Source: Parietichytrium sp. I65-24A (taxonomy: Eukaryota > Sar > Bigyra > Thraustochytrida > Thraustochytriidae). Taken from it: a stretch of DNA of 37,516 nt. The first letter of the stretch is position 1; every line of letters starts with the position of its first letter. The notes below the pieces were generated by a model that saw only the letters and a list, made by a program, of their open reading frames with translations, did not search any database and was not told the origin of the DNA. Shown here one piece after another: positions 1 through 10,700 of the stretch. The stretch lies in contig BLSF01000136.1 in NCBI GenBank assembly GCA_012862575.1, positions 1 through 37,516 on the forward strand. The letters run 5' to 3'. The position numbers were made by a program, and so were the translations under genes.

Positions 1-1144
1 GTATGGCCGTGGTCACCACGAACGAACTTGCATTGTACCTCTCTGAAGTAGAAGCGTGACGGGAATTGTGGTCGCAAAAATCAACGATAATATTGGAGAC
101 AACCAGCTGCAATAAAGAGTTAACTTTCTAAGCAAGCCCAGAGCCGGTACTTGAGAAATATTGAGAACGAAACTAAACATTTTTGCTCGTTGATAAAGAT
201 GTGCGCGTACCCTTGTTTGTACAATGCATAATTTTTTTGGTTAGAGTGGGTTAGAGTACCAAAAAGGCTGGCTGCTCCATGTCGGGTTGAACTTTTTTGT
301 AACGTGTGTTCGTTGACCAAAAGAGTCAGTTTGCGGACCAAGAAAGCCAGTAGCTCCAACGCAGAGTGTCTCAATGGGCGCCGCGATCCCTGGAACCTTG
401 TTGACCAGGTAACTCAAGGCTGCGTTGAAAAGCCTCAGAGCTGAGGACACTCAATGTCAAGTTGTTGCCACTACTTCTCACACAGTAAGCTTAGTAGAGA
501 AGCAAAAGAGACCTATGATATCTAGCGCCACCTATACACAGGATACTCGTGGCTATTATAAGGCCTATAAATTCTTATCAACCTCAAGTTTGGTAGGATG
601 TCGATACTTACTACAATAATAAAGACGAATGACTACTACAATAATAAAGACAAATGAGAACTAATACATACCAATACCATCGTGAACTAAGGTTTGGCTC
701 GAAATAGATAAAATCATGAGAGTGGCATAATCATGGAATGTCTTAAGATGCAATGAGTTCCGCAGCCAGTCTTATAGCGATTCCTATCAGTGAAGCCACG
801 AAGTGACAGCGTAAATAAACCCTATCGGAAAGTGGGGTGGATTCCTATGGACTCTATGGACTTGTCCGCCACTTTGGTTGGAAACCTCAATAACATGTTA
901 GTGTACTTGGTAATAACACTCTGGGACCATCATGATAATCATGATTGATTTATGTGAAAGAGTCAAGTTGAGATGGGACATCATTCTCTTCGCAAACAGT
1001 CGCATCGCATACACGAAAGCATACACGAAAGCATACGGGCAAGTGTAGGCTGTTGAACGCCTCGCGAGTGGCAAGTGCGAAGAGGCAAGCAGATTGCAGA
1101 ACGGGATCGTGGTTTTCTTGAAGAGAGGGGAGGGGCCAAATAGC
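1..1144. other. Gene-free stretch upstream of the VOC gene
   Basis: No reading frame here resembles a protein family I know, and the open frames are short and overlap on both strands. Base composition is more A/T-rich than in the neighbouring genes. Around 602-655 a short phrase (ctactacaataataaagac) occurs twice in direct repeat, and near 1006-1038 the phrase 'cgcatacacgaaag' is followed by two further near-copies of 'catacacgaaag'. The last part presumably holds the promoter and 5' leader of the VOC gene that starts at 1145, but I recognise no TATA box or other defined element. Confidence 0.6.
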
Positions 1145-1914
1145 ATGCTTTCGTACGAGCAAGTTTGCGAGCTTGGGCTCGAAGAGCTGCGGGAGAAGTT
1201 CGGCCGCGAGAGAGATGACGGGCTTAGATTGAAGGGTGTCAATGTAAGTTGAGCGAGCCTTGCCCCTCTTCGTAAAGGCGTGGGCAAAAGCGCGAGATTA
1301 ACTGTGGAGTGCTCGTGAATTTCGAAGCATGTGGCCTGGGTATCGTCGGACATGGCGCGAACAATCTGGTTTTGGGCTGAAGGGCTGGGAATGAGGTTGA
1401 CCAAAACGATCGCGCTTCCGGACGGGGGCCAACATTTCTTTTTGGATGGCGGAAACGGTGCGAGCCTGGCTTACTTTTGGTTTCCCAAAGCTCCTACCGG
1501 CGTACCGGGGTTGACAACAATCGATGTCCAGAATATGTCCATTGGCAACTTTGCCACAGCCCATGGCTCTGTCAATCACGTTGCGTGGAATGTCGATGCT
1601 AAAGACTTGCACGTTTACCGCAAACGAATCCAAAAGCTGAAAGTGGGATTTGTCAGCCCCATGTTGTACCATACCGTAAGTTATTGGGCCTCACTCAACA
1701 TCATTTTGCAGACTTTAGCTGACACAGATCCTCCCAGGACCAAGATGCGTCGGGCTATGCCCCAAACAAGGACGACCACACGACTTGGGAGTCATTTTAC
1801 TTTACTGGCCCTGACGGGGAATACTGCGAACTGACTTCCCAAACAGCGAGGCCGTTCACTCCCAACGTTGACATCCTGCACATCCCGAAAACCGTTCAAG
1901 ACAGCAAACTCTAG
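1145..1914 (+). CDS. VOC (glyoxalase/dioxygenase-fold) protein, three exons
   Basis: Proposed exons are 1145-1243, 1328-1675 and 1738-1914, giving 207 residues. Both introns begin GTAAGT, end AG and are phase 0. Exon 1 ends LKGVN and exon 2 opens HVAWVSSDM, which rebuilds the usual first strand of a vicinal-oxygen-chelate module. A second module starts at GSVNHVAWNV (His about 117), and the last strand SFYFTGPDGEYCELTS carries a Glu about residue 180. His34, His117 and Glu180 fit the metal-ligand pattern of type I ring-cleavage dioxygenases and glyoxalase I-like enzymes. The ATG at 1145 is the first after an in-frame stop at 1046-1048. No targeting signal is obvious. The fold assignment is firm. 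The substrate cannot be read from sequence: glyoxalase, extradiol dioxygenase and thiol-transferase members share this scaffold. Without the splices the frame looks like a truncated 5' fragment starting at a GTG. Confidence 0.8.
1244..1327 (+). other. Intron 1 of the VOC gene (84 nt)
   Basis: Donor GTAAGT follows codon AAT; acceptor is ...TTCGAAG before CAT. Removing it joins GVN to HVAW in frame and restores the VOC first strand. An in-frame stop at 1316-1318 shows that exon 2 cannot simply extend upstream. Confidence 0.75.
1676..1737 (+). other. Intron 2 of the VOC gene (62 nt)
   Basis: Donor GTAAGT follows ...LYHT; acceptor is CTCCCAG before GACCAAGAT. Splicing switches to the frame encoding DQDASGY...GPDGEYCELTS, the expected C-terminal strand of the VOC fold, and ends at TAG 1912-1914. 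Read through, the frame loses this conserved end. Confidence 0.85.
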
Positions 1915-2379
1915 AACGCGTCCATGTCTTATTCTACGTGGCCAGGAACGTTTGCCCAGTCTCGGCAATTTCATGCAAGCAAAGGATGTCGTAGAACTCG
2001 AAACACAAGGACATTGTACCAAAGTAAAAGTCGCTCATTTCAAATCCTAAATCTAAGTTATTCATTCAGAACATTCACCGTTCCGACAAAACACGTTCAA
2101 ACCCCGACTGTGAATTCGATCTCCCGGTGCAAAAGCGAAGATACGCGCCATTTTGTTGTGCTCCCACGCCGCCTTAGATTCGCGGTCACGATCAAAGATG
2201 GATCCCGTCACCTTCGCGGAAAGAAATTACACTCACCAACAAACTGTGCACTATGCCTCCGCATAGCTTAAAGCTAGAAATCCAGACCTTTCGTGCTGTT
2301 ACGATCAGTGTCGAAGGTCGGTGAAGCCTGAGACTTGGTGGGTTTTGAGAGCTCGCGGCGTACTTTCCAAGTGCAAAAA
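1915..2379. other. Intergenic region between VOC and SMAP1-like genes
   Basis: This 465-nt stretch holds the 3' end of the VOC transcript and the promoter and leader of the next gene. I see no canonical AATAAA close after the VOC stop and no convincing coding frame. The word GACTGTGAATTC at 2106-2117 belongs to a motif that recurs elsewhere in the window (see findings). Confidence 0.5.
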
Positions 2380-2795
2380 ATGTCCTCAAGGTAAGTTCTG
2401 CTCATATCTAGGACGCACACTTTTGATGCGTTCGGGCACGGTACCAATGAGCGGGGCAGTAATTGACTTTGCGTGAATTTTTTTAGAATGTCCACCTCGA
2501 TGATGCAGAAACCAACAAAGCGTCGTGCAGGCGCAAGGCCGAAGGAGTGGGGTAAGTCTTGGCGCAGTGCAGATTGGCTCGCGGCAGGAGCCCGTAGAGT
2601 GGCTCTTTGGATGTGAAGCTCGTTCGTGGGTCTGACAAGCTTTTGACAGTCTCTGGGGCTGGCGACGGAATGGACCTCTCTGGAGACTTTGTTGGAGGGG
2701 AAGACCCTGGTGCCTTGGACGCCAAGCAAAACTTTACGGCAGAGTCATTCTTTGAGAAGTTTGAGGATGACTTTGACGACGACAAGTGGGAATGA
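2380..2795 (+). CDS. Small acidic protein, SMAP1-like, three exons
   Basis: Proposed exons are 2380-2390 (11 nt), 2487-2551 and 2650-2795, giving 73 residues. Residues 1-25 are basic and Met-rich (KPTKRRAGARPKEW). Residues about 26-48 are Gly/Asp-rich. The tail about 52-73 reads FTAESFFEKFEDDFDDDKWE, a Phe/Asp-rich signature like the C-terminus of plant SMALL ACIDIC PROTEIN 1 (SMAP1), which in Arabidopsis acts in the response to 2,4-D and has been linked to the COP9 signalosome. That comparison is from memory. Both donors are GTAAGT. The 2650 acceptor follows TTTTGACAG and is the only candidate I found that keeps the acidic frame open, since that frame has a stop at 2595-2597. The start ATG lies in an A-rich context. 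Translation from the ATG at 2488, with a leader intron, is an alternative. The acidic 3' exon is the most secure part; the first exon is the least. Confidence 0.6.
2391..2486 (+). other. Intron 1 of the SMAP1-like gene (96 nt)
   Basis: Donor GTAAGT at 2391. The acceptor is preceded by a clear T tract (ATTTTTTTAG), the best polypyrimidine tract among the introns in this window. It splits an Arg codon (AG/A) after an 11-nt first exon. Confidence 0.65.
2552..2649 (+). other. Intron 2 of the SMAP1-like gene (98 nt)
   Basis: Donor GTAAGT follows GAG TGG G; acceptor TTTTGACAG precedes TCTCTGGGG. Of the AG dinucleotides I tested from 2566 to 2649, this is the only one in the right phase lying beyond the stop at 2595-2597. 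Its length nearly matches intron 1. Confidence 0.6.
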
Positions 2796-2914
2796 GAGCG
2801 CCGGCCGGAAGAATTTGGCAAGGCGAACTCCGCCACCCACCGCGCGATGTGTACATGAGATGTTTCTGGGAGGAGATACTAATTATACCAGCAAGGCAGG
2901 CATCCAGACTTTAG

Positions 2915-2920
2915 AATAAA
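2915..2920 (+). terminator. Poly(A) signal AATAAA after the SMAP1-like gene
   Basis: AATAAA lies 120 nt past the stop codon at 2795, just before the 3' end of the convergent dehydratase gene (stop at 2937-2939). The two transcripts therefore probably overlap tail to tail. Confidence 0.55.
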
Positions 2921-2936
2921 AACAAATCAGTAAAAT

Positions 2937-4043
2937 TTACATTTTCGATGGAAAGCAGAACTCGGTGGCCTCCCCAAGATGCTCGATTAGATCAGGTGTT
3001 GTCATCCCCCGACGCTTATGCTTGAATGCAAGTTTGCTAGCGGTTCTCGTCAGAGCGCTCGCTCCGAGGGCTGCCAAGGTCGCGGGGCTCGCAGATTCTA
3101 ACTGCTCGCTGGAGCTGAACGCCCAATGCAAAAAGAGGCCACTTGTGCCCGCCAGGACGTCGCCTTGCCCTCCGCACCTCCTGAGGGACCCCTCTACGCC
3201 ACAGTAAGCCAAGGTTCTTCCATCGCTAACGATATCCACGGGACCCTTTTGCAAGATGGTCACGTTTCCAAGTGCTCGAGCGAGATCCATCGCAGGCTTG
3301 CCTACCGCATTATCCCCTTCCAAGGTCCCAATGTTAAACGATGCACCAGAGCCCTTTTCCAACAGCTCCTCGAACGACCCAAGAGACGGATCTTCACCAT
3401 CATGCATGGCCTTGTAAAGCCGCTGGAACTCAACTTTGTTTGGGGTCAGCAAAGCGCGTTCGTAGCCTGAAATAAGCTCTGGCTTCTTGGACAGCAGGTA
3501 TAGTCCGTCGCCATCCAACACGATCGGCACGTTGAGCTCCTTTGCACGGCCAATCATCCTCTCCGTAAACCCGAACGTCTCCTCATCCCTGCCTAGCCCT
3601 GGCCCGATCACGAGAGCATGCACCCTCTCGAGCAGTGAGATGGCCTTGTCGATGTGGGACTTGCTCAGTGCTGGCATGACAATAATCTCCGGGCTGTAAG
3701 TTTTGATGGGCGTCGCCGCATCGGGCTCGCAAATCACCCAAGCGAGGTCGCCACCAGCTTTCAAAGAGGACACAGACGCATAGTATGGCGCCCCTGTGTA
3801 TTCGAACGAGCCGCCAAGTACGGCAATCCTTCCAGCCTGCCCTTTATGCAAAGAGCTCTTCAGCTCGGGCACGATAGCTCTGATCTTGTCAATCATATTG
3901 CCTCCGCTGGCAAGCTGCGAAGCAGTGCAGCCTTCTTGAACCTCTGCGAGCCCGCACGCCTCGTGCCCAAACACGAGAATGACTGCGACAATGACAACGA
4001 AATAGATGCTCGAAGATACTGAAGCGCGCCGCAAGCGCCCCAT
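2937..4043 (-). CDS. NAXD: NAD(P)H-hydrate dehydratase (NAXD/CARKD type)
   Basis: The enzyme dehydrates the S form of damaged NAD(P)HX back to NAD(P)H using ATP or ADP, a metabolite-repair step partnered by the epimerase NAXE, which is not in this window. From the ATG at 4043 the protein has 368 residues. The ribokinase-like YjeF C-terminal domain runs from about 55 to the end, with AVLGGSFEYTGAP (about 74-86), VIGPGLG (145-151), VLDGDGLYLL (175-184), LTPNKVEF (199-206) and the catalytic/nucleotide loop CGGQGDVLAG (290-299). A hydrophobic segment at about 12-27 after MGRLRR looks like a signal peptide or anchor, so an organelle or secretory form is likely; animal CARKD also has several targeted forms. 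The frame is open upstream to a GTG at 4085, but the ATG at 4043 is the first in frame. It is divergent from the giant gene across 753 nt. Confidence 0.93.
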   Translation of the reverse strand: MGRLRRASVSSSIYFVVIVAVILVFGHEACGLAEVQEGCTASQLASGGNMIDKIRAIVPELKSSLHKGQAGRIAVLGGSFEYTGAPYYASVSSLKAGGDLAWVICEPDAATPIKTYSPEIIVMPALSKSHIDKAISLLERVHALVIGPGLGRDEETFGFTERMIGRAKELNVPIVLDGDGLYLLSKKPELISGYERALLTPNKVEFQRLYKAMHDGEDPSLGSFEELLEKGSGASFNIGTLEGDNAVGKPAMDLARALGNVTILQKGPVDIVSDGRTLAYCGVEGSLRRCGGQGDVLAGTSGLFLHWAFSSSEQLESASPATLAALGASALTRTASKLAFKHKRRGMTTPDLIEHLGEATEFCFPSKM

Positions 4044-4796
4044 AGCTTGAACTCGCGAACTTGGAAGCTCTGACTCACATGACACATTGTGCCTCAGTTC
4101 CTGAGGCTTATCCAGAACGTAAGTTTACTACGAAAACACTCTGTTCTGAATTCTGAACAATGAATGAACGCAGTCGCATAATCTTGTTGCCATGTTGACA
4201 ATGTTGTATGACTTGCCAGATATGCCAGATACTGTTGAAGTGGGATGAAGCGTAATCTCGTCATATGCGGAGGCCTTGTTACGTGTACATTGCCCTAAAT
4301 ATTGAGCTATATCACGTCACAAAAGCGATTCTGTTATTTTAATGGCCTTCTCTTAATGCTCGTCTACTGACGTCTAGTACTTGGGGAGGCTTAACCAGAG
4401 CCACAAAGCCGCATTCGAGCTCTTGTCGCTCTGGTTACCGCTTGGACACGTAACACTGTCAGAACTGTCAGAACAGAAGATTTAGAAGAATTTAGATGTC
4501 CTCGCAGACTTTTTGTCACACAGTTGGGGGCCAAGTGCTAGCGCCACGTAGCGCGATCGTAGCGTAAGGAGCGCCAGCTGGCGACCACGTGGCAAGAACC
4601 GCGACGCGAAATCCATTCCGAAATCAAGTTCGAGAGACGTGCGTACGGACCCGGCTGTCTTGGAGAGCAGTTTGGTCGACAAGTTAGACAAGTTGTGGAA
4701 GTTGTGAAGTGGTGGGAATAGTTTGGAGAGATTAGGAAGACAGGAAGAAAGGAGCCGGGAAATCTCGCTGCTAATTGCGGCTGAGGCGCCGGTGGA
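4044..4796. promoter_or_regulatory. Divergent intergenic region, dehydratase and giant gene
   Basis: This 753-nt gap must carry both promoters. It contains the dispersed word TTCTGAATTCTGAAC (4144-4158) and a perfect 9-bp tandem (ACTGTCAGA twice, 4455-4472), followed by an A/T-rich repeated GATTTAGAAGAATTTAGA phrase. An in-frame stop at 4782-4784 fixes the giant gene's first possible ATG at 4797. No TATA box is convincing. The frames open on the minus strand here (about 4482-5057) are not like any protein. Confidence 0.5.
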
Positions 4797-7700
4797 ATGG
4801 CGGGCTCCGCGTACACTTTCGGCGAAAAGCCGATATGGGACCACTTCTCCATCCCAGACCTGTTCGCGGACCCTTTCATCGACGGCGAAAGCAGGCTGAA
4901 AGAGGCGCCGGAGGGGCCATTTCATTGCATGGCGATGTCGATTCAGCTGCTTTCGGAGGCCCTGGGCAGACTGCTGAGTGAGAAATCCCTGGATGGGAAC
5001 CCGAGATTGATGAGAGCAGTGTCGCTGATCCAAAGAGCAGTTTCTGACTGCGCTCAAATCGGTGCCAGATTGCCGCTCTCAGCGTTAAAAGATGACCATA
5101 CGGGAAGCAAGAGGGCGGCGCAGTATTTGGACTTTTTGAATGTTTTTGTAATGAAGGTGAACGGGCTTAGAGTCGGAGAAGTGCTCTTTTCTCCCGGTGG
5201 ATGGCGGGTCAATGACAAGACTGGGCATGCACTGTTGTACATCTTGGTGAGGCGGGAAAGTGGATTCACCTTTGCTGTATGCAACACCGGAGAAGGACTT
5301 GAATACCACTATGCTCGCGCCGAGACGTCCCCGCCAAAGCTCAAGCGGAACATGTCCTTTGTCTTTGAGAACATCCCGCTGTATAGGTTGACGGACAGCT
5401 CTTTCTGGTACATGCTGTTTCGTCCGCTGGCATTTCCAGCAAAGACTAATGGGCCGTCCTTGATATATGAGGTTCTCTTGCCATACCTCAACTCAAAACC
5501 GTTGTACTCTAACGGTGTGCACGATCTCGCTGAGAAAATCACCGAAACAAAGATTCCCGACCCTGTGTACCAGAGTCCACCCGTCCCTGATCCCTCTATC
5601 GCAGGTGCAAGCCAAAATCCGTTCGAAATGGCTTCGAGGGTCTCATCAGCCGCTAAACCATCAAGCGCGGAAGACGATTTTGCCGATTTTTTCTCAGCTA
5701 GCCCAGCGTCTGTCCCAGCAACACAGCCGTCCATGGTTGCTCTTCAACCTGCCAAGTCGGCGGACCCTGCAACCACGGGAGATCCTTTTATGGACTTTTC
5801 TACTGCGACATCGAGCGTAAACATTGCTTCCATCTCCGCAGATAGAAGTGCAGAAGATGACTTCGCCGACTGGGGCTCGTTTGATGACACGCCAAGTACG
5901 TCTCCAACTCCCCCAAAGTCTTCTCAAACTGCTGCCTCGGTGCCAATCCCCGCAATCTCCAAGCCGCCTGCAAAGTCCGTCAAAAAGCAGGACAGCCTTG
6001 ATCTTACTGAATTACTGGGATCAACTTTCACTGGCAACCAGAGTCGTCAAAAGGGTGTCCAGCCCACCCCCGCATCTGCAACTGCTTCAGGAGATAGTAG
6101 ACCCGCCTCAACGAGTGGAGGCACTGGCAATGATATTTTTGCAGGCCTTGATTGGTATGACAAGCTACCAGAACGCTCTGCTGCGAAGCCTGGATCCGCC
6201 GCAGCGAACCCAATCAAACCTCCACAAAGTGCTCCCAAGAAGGCTCAGCCAACACCACAAATGAAACCAGCACCAAGCGGCGCTCAACCTTTGATGCCTG
6301 CTCCATCGGCTCACGCGCCAGCCAAGCCCCACGGACCAAGCTCTACAGTGGACGACGACCCTTTCGCAATATTCGGTTCCTCGACCACTTCCAACAGCTC
6401 AACGGCTAAGCCGGCAAGCTCTGCTGGTTCATCGTCGGTTCCAGCTTTAGGGGCACCGCGACAGACCACAACCGCCAAGGCGCCGCTCCTCAAGCCACCT
6501 TCTCAGGCAGCTCCGCGGCCTACTTACGGCGCCATGCCTTCCCAGCCGATGCAGCCAAACTTTCCGCAGAATCAACAACAGCAACCACAACAGAACTCGG
6601 GGTTTGGGTTCCCCCAGCAGAGCAGCAACAGCATGCAATTCATTCCACAGATGAATTCCACAACAATGATGCCAATGAACGCCCCACGGCCAGTCCAGCA
6701 GCAACAGGCGCACCAGATGATGATGCCTTCAAATGGTCAGCCTCAAATGGGCTCATACGGTGGCTTTCCGCAAGGCTCTATGCCTCAAGGCACCATGCCT
6801 CGAGGAATGCTCCCTCCAGGCTCCATGCCAAGAGGCACTCTCCCCCAAGGCTCCATGCCTGTGATGGGAATCAACATGGGAATTGGAGCGAATCCCTCTT
6901 CTCAACAACGACAGCAGCAGCAGCAGACCACGACGATGGGCGGAAACGGTATGATGCCTAACCAGGGAAGCACACACCACCTTCAGCTAAGGCCGCCGAA
7001 AGGTCCCAAAGGGGATTCTGGGCCTGACGGCGACGACGGCTCTTTTGTCGGCCCGGAAGGGGACAGTGGGGTGACGGGAGCGGCAAGCCCAGGGCAGACA
7101 TTCAAACTTTCAAAACAAGTGGTGTTTCGCACCGTACCTCGTGGCGGTGATGTCTCCCTACTGCGATGCTTGATGGAAGCAATTCACTGTGGCTTGCGGT
7201 TGCTTGGAATGAGCTCACAAGAGTCCAAAAACATGGGTCTTCTTTTGCGGTGGACGCTGGTGAAAATGATGCAAGCGGACCTGGCTGTGTCAGGCAAGAA
7301 TTCAATTGGGCTCAGTGCAAGGCAGTTGGTCGTTACATCTTGCAAGCAACTCGCGCATGCGGCGGCAAAGCAAGCGAGATTAGGGACGCGAGAAGGTGGG
7401 GTTTCTGTTAATCAGCTTTTTGAGATGAAGAGGTCCATTAACATGATAACCTCAATGGTGGAGAAAGTACACTCCTCTAATAACAAGCTTCCCCCAGAGC
7501 TTAGATTGGTGTCTGCAACCATTCAGCAAGACTCTTGTGAGTTTACTATGTGCGGGCGTCTGGTAAATATCGAATCTGTGGAGGAACTTGCTGGGGGAGC
7601 AGCGAAGACCCCAATATACCGTCCAATCCAGCTCACCCTCGTTCCAGATCAAGCCCAGTCCTTTAACGATGTTGCAAATGCCATCCGACACTGCAATAAC

Positions 7701-10700
7701 GTTTGCACCTTGCTGGCTTACCAACGATCCCTCGTAAAGAATTCTTATTGCTTGCGAGAGGCACTCATTCAGCACCTGTTCACAAGGGTCATCCCTCTGC
7801 CGCTTCCATTCAACCATCCTCGGCGAAAGGAGCAGTGTTTCTGGGCCGCATCTTCCCGTGAGATGCGCTATGAGACTCAAACTGACCTTCTCCGCCTCTT
7901 GAACGATGTTTCACAGCACTTCTGCACAGCTGCACTTTCCCTCCACGTCACTCGCTCGTTTGATGCTGCAAGGATTTTGACAATGTCGTGTGTTGCAGCG
8001 GTCGCAGACGCAGTGATGCGAAAGCAAGCTTGCGACATACCCTCTCAGTTGGCGATGCACTACAGCGGTGAGGCGGAAGGCCCGGTGAAGCCATTCGGCA
8101 TTGAAATGAGGCAGTTCGCCGCGGAGTCCGCAATGTTCCTTCTTCCGGACCCGGCTCTCACCTTGGTCCGAACCCAGGTCTTGGACTATTTTATGCAGCA
8201 GCTGGACGCCCTTGACGAAGATCATATTCTTTTTTCGTGGGAGCGAAGCATGGACTGCGGTGTGGCAGAAGAAGTCTTCATAGACCAAATATGTTTAGCT
8301 GTTGGTTATCCTCGTCCAGGGGTGGCGTACGGTCTGGAGGCTGTTGGCACCACCGGGAAGGATGATCAGACAAAGCAAGCAAATGTTGCCCAATCTCAGA
8401 TGCTCGTAGCTGCACAATATCTCACCGGGGAAAGGAAGGAGATTTTGAATGACTTTCCAGAGCTCGGCTACTTTAGGGACATTGTGTACATCTTGAAAAT
8501 CATGATGGCACCGACGAGCGATAGCCTGCCTCCTATTCGAGCGTGGATGCCTTGCGACGCCCAGCTACGGTGGAAAGCGGTGTACACAAAACCCAAGAAG
8601 CAGGCATCGCAGCCCGCATCTGTGTCAGGGAAAGCAGCGGAGAGCCCAGCCAAGGGCGAGACGAAAGAAGAACAGAGCGAAGAGATCCACAAGGACTTGG
8701 AGGGATTGGAAGTGGAGCATGAAGCTGTCGAGGAGCCGGAAAGTATGATAGAAACCTTGTTAAGGAAGAAGTCGGCCACCGCTCGATTCGTGGTGCGTGG
8801 TTTCGCTGACACAGAGCTCAAGTGTGAATGGCCAGAGCTGGAGGACAGTAAGGCTCCATGGTACAAGAGCATTTTTCGCAAGATCAAAAACATTTTTTTC
8901 AAACAGGAGCCGCGCGCGCCACCGTCAATGGCAAACCCGTCATACCTCTCCGGGGCGCCGGTCGAGACCGAAGATGACGTCTTGCTCGTTCACGACCTTC
9001 CCGACTTTGGGGGAAGGATCACGGCAAGCAATGCCGAGTTGCTCATTCAGTACCTGACGGTTCCTTACCTTCGTATTCCGCTCATACTCCAGTTCTTCGC
9101 GAGCCAGGAACACACCCTCGCACTAGCTAGCGAGGAGCTCATGGAGATGGTTGACTGTGCTATTTTTGAGCCCGGCGAGTGGATGGCCCAAAAGAGCGAG
9201 AATGAGCACATTTCCGCTGTTCCGTGCGACAACACTGAAAGAGTGCAAGCGACGCCCCTTGGGCTTTTGTTCAACGAGCTTCGGCATTCCCATCAGTCTG
9301 TGGTAAATCCAATCGAGGAAATGCTTACAAATATCCTCGAGGTAGACACGGGCCGCTTCTCTCACACCTCTTCCCCGGCGGCCCTCTATGTCATTCGCCT
9401 CACAAGCAGAGTGTACGCGTACATGCAGTGCTTGGTGCAGTTTGCAGAGTGGCACAAAAAGGGTAAAGGGGAGTCGATCACAACCGCTCTGGCAGGGTCC
9501 TACATCCGCGGCATTGAATGCCCCCAGGACCTTGCCAAAGAATTATCACAGGTTGTTCAGCGCTGGAGGTTGCTTTTGCTTGGCCGTATCCTTCCAATGT
9601 TAGCATCCTGGTTGCGGAGGAGCACTGAGCAAGGAGACGTTCGAAGGATGTGTATTTTACACTCGCACATGGCATACGTCTTTAAGGAGACGAATTGGGC
9701 TGGTACCGATGACGAGGAGCTGAGCGACCAGCAGACAAAGTCCGTTTTGGAACAGTTCAATACTTCGTCCGGATTTGACTTTATGAACTCCCCGCTTCCG
9801 TCTGAGGTTGCCGCGGCAACAAAAGACACGGAAAAGAAGGAGGGTGAGGAGGAAGAGTCCAAAGCAGCGTCAAAGGAGGAGAAGGAGACAGATATTCCGC
9901 AAAAGACCGCGGACAACATCCGTTCCATAGCTGGTCTCGCTGCAAAGACGATGCTGTGCGCTCAGGTCTTTTTGACTGCTTCATACAGGATTGCGGCCGA
10001 GCCGCGAGTGTACAAGTTCGGCGACAGCCAGTTTAAAGAAACCTCCGACGAGGACAAGAAGAGATCTGCACTCTCGAAGCGTGCCCCAAGGCTAGGACTC
10101 GATGAACTGGAGATGATGAACGTCTTTCAGCGCCACCGAGTGGGTTTGCTAAACTGGCTCCTAGCTCACAAGGACGCCACCAATGAAATCATGGAATACA
10201 CGGTCTCTGTTCTCATCAACGACCACAATCAGATGTTCAAGAAACGGCTTGCTGGCATTGAGGAATCCACCAAGCTCTCCAACGATGACGGTAAATCTGC
10301 AGTGATTGTTGGCGGCGTTCGTAATTGGATATCTTTAGAGGCTACGAATTGTCTGGGAAGATTTACTCCAGATACCGAGCAAGGTGGCATTGATGCGGTA
10401 AGCTTAGCAGGACATCCCAACGCAGATGGACGGCGGGGTTCATTCGATATGAGCAAAGTCGTCAGCTACGAAGGATATCTGCGTGCTTCGTCGATTCAAA
10501 AGGTGGACACGGAGATTAACGTGCAGCTTGGCGAATTCACCCTGAAAAAGCACAGGGTGGAACCCGTTGACGAAGAGATGTGCGAATTTGCCGACTTTGT
10601 TAGCGTGTTCGGCGAATACCTTGCCGAACGCGGTCTGCACAGTGCAGAGGTGAAAAACACTGCCAATCGCACCTGGATCCGTCTTGTCGGACGCCGCCAC

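Noticed and set aside
1298-1672. A 124-codon minus-strand frame opposite the VOC gene.
   Set aside because: The plus strand has the conserved VOC motifs with matching introns. The minus frame is a shadow.
4144-4158. Reading TTCTGAATTCTGAAC as a heat-shock element.
   Set aside because: Heat-shock elements need TTCnnGAA spacing. Here TTC and GAA are separated by one base.
4482-5057. A 191-codon minus-strand frame across the start of the giant gene.
   Set aside because: It overlaps the divergent promoter and the giant gene's first codons, has no domain-like features, and is explained by composition.
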